DNA of 64,000 nt from Candidatus Sysuiplasma acidicola (GTDB lineage: Archaea; Thermoplasmatota; Thermoplasmata; Sysuiplasmatales; Sysuiplasmataceae), in assembly GCA_019721035.1 (NCBI GenBank), contig JAHEAA010000001.1, positions 127,746 through 191,745 of the forward strand, written 5' to 3'. This document shows, piece by piece, positions 62,071 to 64,000 of the stretch (positions are counted from its first letter, which is position 1; each line of letters starts with the position of its first letter). The notes below the pieces were generated by a model. That model was not told the DNA's origin, searched no databases, and saw nothing but the letters and a program-made list of their open reading frames with translations. The position numbers and the translations under genes were made by a program.

Positions 62071-63615
62071 TCACAGCCTTCTGGATAGATAGTACGAGTC
62101 GCTCTGATAACCCATCTTTCTGTAGTATTCTCTGACACCGACGCCGCTCGTTACTCTCATTATGCCGTATCCTGCAGCCCTGGCCATTTCCTCTGCCTCA
62201 TTCACCAGCCTTGTCCCGTATCCTCGGTGCTGCCAATCCTTCGCAGATTCTTCTCCCACCGGCACGACCCTACCGAACACTTTCAATTCCCTTATGTACG
62301 CCGGGCCGTCGGAAGGCAGGCGCAATCTGAGATAACCAACAATGGCATCGCCGCATTCAAACGAAATAAATTCCTCCTTACCGCCGCTTGCATCGTAACC
62401 CAGCACTTTCAACTCCAGATCCTCTGCCCTTATCTCCGACTCATCAATACCGAGATGTCCTACCTCCCTGCACCTGATGCATCCACACCTCCATCCGTTC
62501 CTCTCCATTTCCTCTTTCACGAGCTCCCTCAGATTGCTCTTCTTCACGCCGAAACTTATCATCGGCGCAGGTATGTCTCTCTGTATTCTCTGTATGCGGA
62601 CGTAATGAGGTATGTCCCTCTTGACTTCGGCAAGCAGCTTTACCGCTTTTTCGAGCGTATATTCCTGATACAGTCCCTTCCTGTGCATTTCGAAGAGCGG
62701 CGTCCCCTCGATTATCAGCGTCGGGTAGATCTTGAGCATGTCCGGTCTGAAACGTTCGTCACTGAACAGGCGCCTGAAATTCTGGAGTTCCATCTCATCT
62801 GTCATGCCCGGAAGTCCGGGCATCATGTGGTAACCAACCTTCAGCCCCGCGTCCTTTGCCCTTCTCGTCGCATCGGCGACGCTCAGCACGTCATGCGCTC
62901 TGTTTGCCCTTTTGAGCACATCGTCATACAGGCACTGAACGCCAAGTTCGACTCTTGTCGCTCCCATCCTCATTGAAAAATCTATCTGTCTGCTGCTCAA
63001 CTGATCGGGTCTGGTTTCCACAGTCATGCCTATGCATCTGTTCGTCCCGCACTCGTTGAGTCTGTGAGCCTCCTCGATGCCTGTGGAATCGAAACCGTTC
63101 ATAGCGTCGAATGCCCTGCGGACAAACCATTCCTGATATTCTTCCGTTCTGGCGGTGAAGGTACCACCCATTATGATGAGATCTATTTTGTTTGTCGAAT
63201 GCCCGATAGCGTTGAGCTGTTCAATCCTGGCAGAGGTCTGTCTATACGGATCGAAATCATTCATTGCTGCCCTTCTGGCAGCCGGCTCCTTTCCCGTGTA
63301 GGCCTGCGAGGAGTTGTTGCTGACGCCTCCCGGGCAGTAAACACATGTGCCATGGGGGCAGTTGTAAGGCGAAGTCATTATGGCTATTGCGGCTATGCCG
63401 CTTATCGTCCTTGACGGCTTCAGCCTGACGATCGGAAGAACCTTCGCAATGGCGTCCGGAGGGGTCCTGCTGAGTATCTCCGAATTTGCAGGAATGTCGT
63501 TCATGCTGTACTTTCTGCAGAGCTGGACCTTTCTCCTCTCTAATTCTGTGGCATCTACGATCCTGTCAGTCTTGATTTCCTCTATCAGTTCGCTGTAGTA
63601 ATCCACACTGTACAA
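62071..63615 (-). CDS. elp3: Elp3-type tRNA U34 modification enzyme
   Basis: A 514-residue protein. The radical-SAM cluster cysteines are C86, C91 and C94 in NCPHGTCVYCPGG. VRIQRIQRDIPAPMISFGVKK and the CIRCREVG zinc region are Elp3-typical. The C-terminal GNAT domain (WQHRGYGTRLVNEAEEMARA, YYRKMGYQSDSYYLSR) closes the protein. It makes the carbon-linked side chain on wobble uridine in tRNA. TTG 63615 is used, with an AT-rich promoter just upstream. Confidence 0.95.
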   Translation of the reverse strand: MYSVDYYSELIEEIKTDRIVDATELERRKVQLCRKYSMNDIPANSEILSRTPPDAIAKVLPIVRLKPSRTISGIAAIAIMTSPYNCPHGTCVYCPGGVSNNSSQAYTGKEPAARRAAMNDFDPYRQTSARIEQLNAIGHSTNKIDLIIMGGTFTARTEEYQEWFVRRAFDAMNGFDSTGIEEAHRLNECGTNRCIGMTVETRPDQLSSRQIDFSMRMGATRVELGVQCLYDDVLKRANRAHDVLSVADATRRAKDAGLKVGYHMMPGLPGMTDEMELQNFRRLFSDERFRPDMLKIYPTLIIEGTPLFEMHRKGLYQEYTLEKAVKLLAEVKRDIPHYVRIQRIQRDIPAPMISFGVKKSNLRELVKEEMERNGWRCGCIRCREVGHLGIDESEIRAEDLELKVLGYDASGGKEEFISFECGDAIVGYLRLRLPSDGPAYIRELKVFGRVVPVGEESAKDWQHRGYGTRLVNEAEEMARAAGYGIMRVTSGVGVREYYRKMGYQSDSYYLSRRL

Positions 63616-63684
63616 TCATGCGCCAGAGTATAATAAAACTTTGATGAGCTATTCTCCTTTGGATTGAGAATGGATTATTTTGCA

Positions 63685-64000
63685 CTACTGTCGGCATGTA
63701 TGGATTGAGGGTAGCGGCAGCCGGGAGTGCACCATCGCATTCCGTATCCTCTCCGGATTCCTCTTCAGCCTGCTCATGACACCCTTCACTCTGGCTTTCA
63801 TCTCTTCTACTGTATCGGGACACCAGTTCGAGAGTTCCTGATACTTGAGTACATTCCATATCTGCTCGTCCGGGTTGAGTTCTGGCGCATATGCAGGGAA
63901 TCTCCTTGTGTAGAGTCGTTTCCTGTTTTCATAGAGAAACTGTTTCACGTCGACACGTCTGTGGGGACCGCCGTTGTCCCACAGCAGCACTATGTTGCCG
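63685..64000 (-). CDS. IS630-type transposase, C-terminal part (cut by window edge)
   Basis: The frame is open to the last base of the window. IVLLWDNGGPHR holds the second catalytic aspartate region, and FPAYAPELNPDEQIWNVLK holds the final catalytic glutamate of the DDE_3/IS630 superfamily. The stop is at 63685. Element ends and completeness cannot be judged from here. Confidence 0.85.
   Translation of the reverse strand, partial: GNIVLLWDNGGPHRRVDVKQFLYENRKRLYTRRFPAYAPELNPDEQIWNVLKYQELSNWCPDTVEEMKARVKGVMSRLKRNPERIRNAMVHSRLPLPSIHTCRQ

Overview
The window reads as a chromosomal segment of an archaeon, most likely a euryarchaeal lineage; Thermoplasmatota is a reasonable guess but is inference only. 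The archaeal signs are sn-glycerol-1-phosphate dehydrogenase (ether lipids), deoxyhypusine synthase, archaeal-type glycyl-tRNA synthetase, an Elp3 radical-SAM/GNAT protein, the archaeal early shikimate route (ADH synthase and 3-dehydroquinate synthase II instead of AroF/AroB), a GHMP-type shikimate kinase, and TATA boxes about 25 bases before starts. Many starts are TTG or GTG. A few genes can only start at near-cognate codons (ACG, CTG, perhaps ATT) behind a Shine-Dalgarno (SD) sequence.

Layout. 1-6723: end of glyS, a CBS-domain protein with an HPF-like tail, a surface protein, then carA-carB; carB has a one-base frameshift near its start. 6919-10102: a processive family 2 glycosyltransferase and an orphan DNA methyltransferase with a helix-turn-helix (HTH) front end. 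10114-26891: an HTH-ACT regulator diverging from one long aromatic amino acid operon (aroA', aroB', aroDE, shikimate kinase, aroA, aroC, tyrA, asd, lysC, trpE, G, D, C, F, B, A). asd and lysC belong there because aspartate semialdehyde feeds the archaeal shikimate route. A perfect 7+7 inverted repeat lies between regulator and operon beside the operon's TATA box. 26877-35735: HAD hydrolase, aldose epimerase, methyltransferase, a soluble histidine kinase, GmhB-like phosphatase, a fused FAD/Fe-S oxidase, peroxiredoxin and GTP cyclohydrolase II.

35841-39017 is the mobile hotspot. An IS200/IS605-group TnpB element (left hairpin 35841-35860, right hairpin 38988-39007) is split by an IS110-family element bounded by 9-bp repeats (37353-37361 and 38841-38849). 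Removing the insertion together with one repeat restores the tnpB reading frame exactly. The IS110 element has a structured, gene-free 5' end that is a candidate bridge RNA. The TnpB omega-RNA region is intact but is now cut off from its gene.

39050-51735: deoxyhypusine synthase, thioredoxin, SWIM zinc-finger protein, a leaderless winged-helix regulator with a small partner, pterin dehydratase, G1P dehydrogenase, a UPF0179 protein, a moaD-E-C-B-moeA operon diverging from a DapA-family aldolase with a shared inverted repeat, purC, a sugar-nucleotide epimerase, and arsR/arsB. 51937-64000: tRNA-Arg(CCT), FKBP isomerase, a membrane-anchored surface protein, an unknown 475-residue protein, an aminotransferase/zinc-protein/thioredoxin-like operon, two coupled TPR proteins, Elp3, and the 3' part of an IS630-type transposase cut by the window edge. 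No rRNA gene or CRISPR array was seen.
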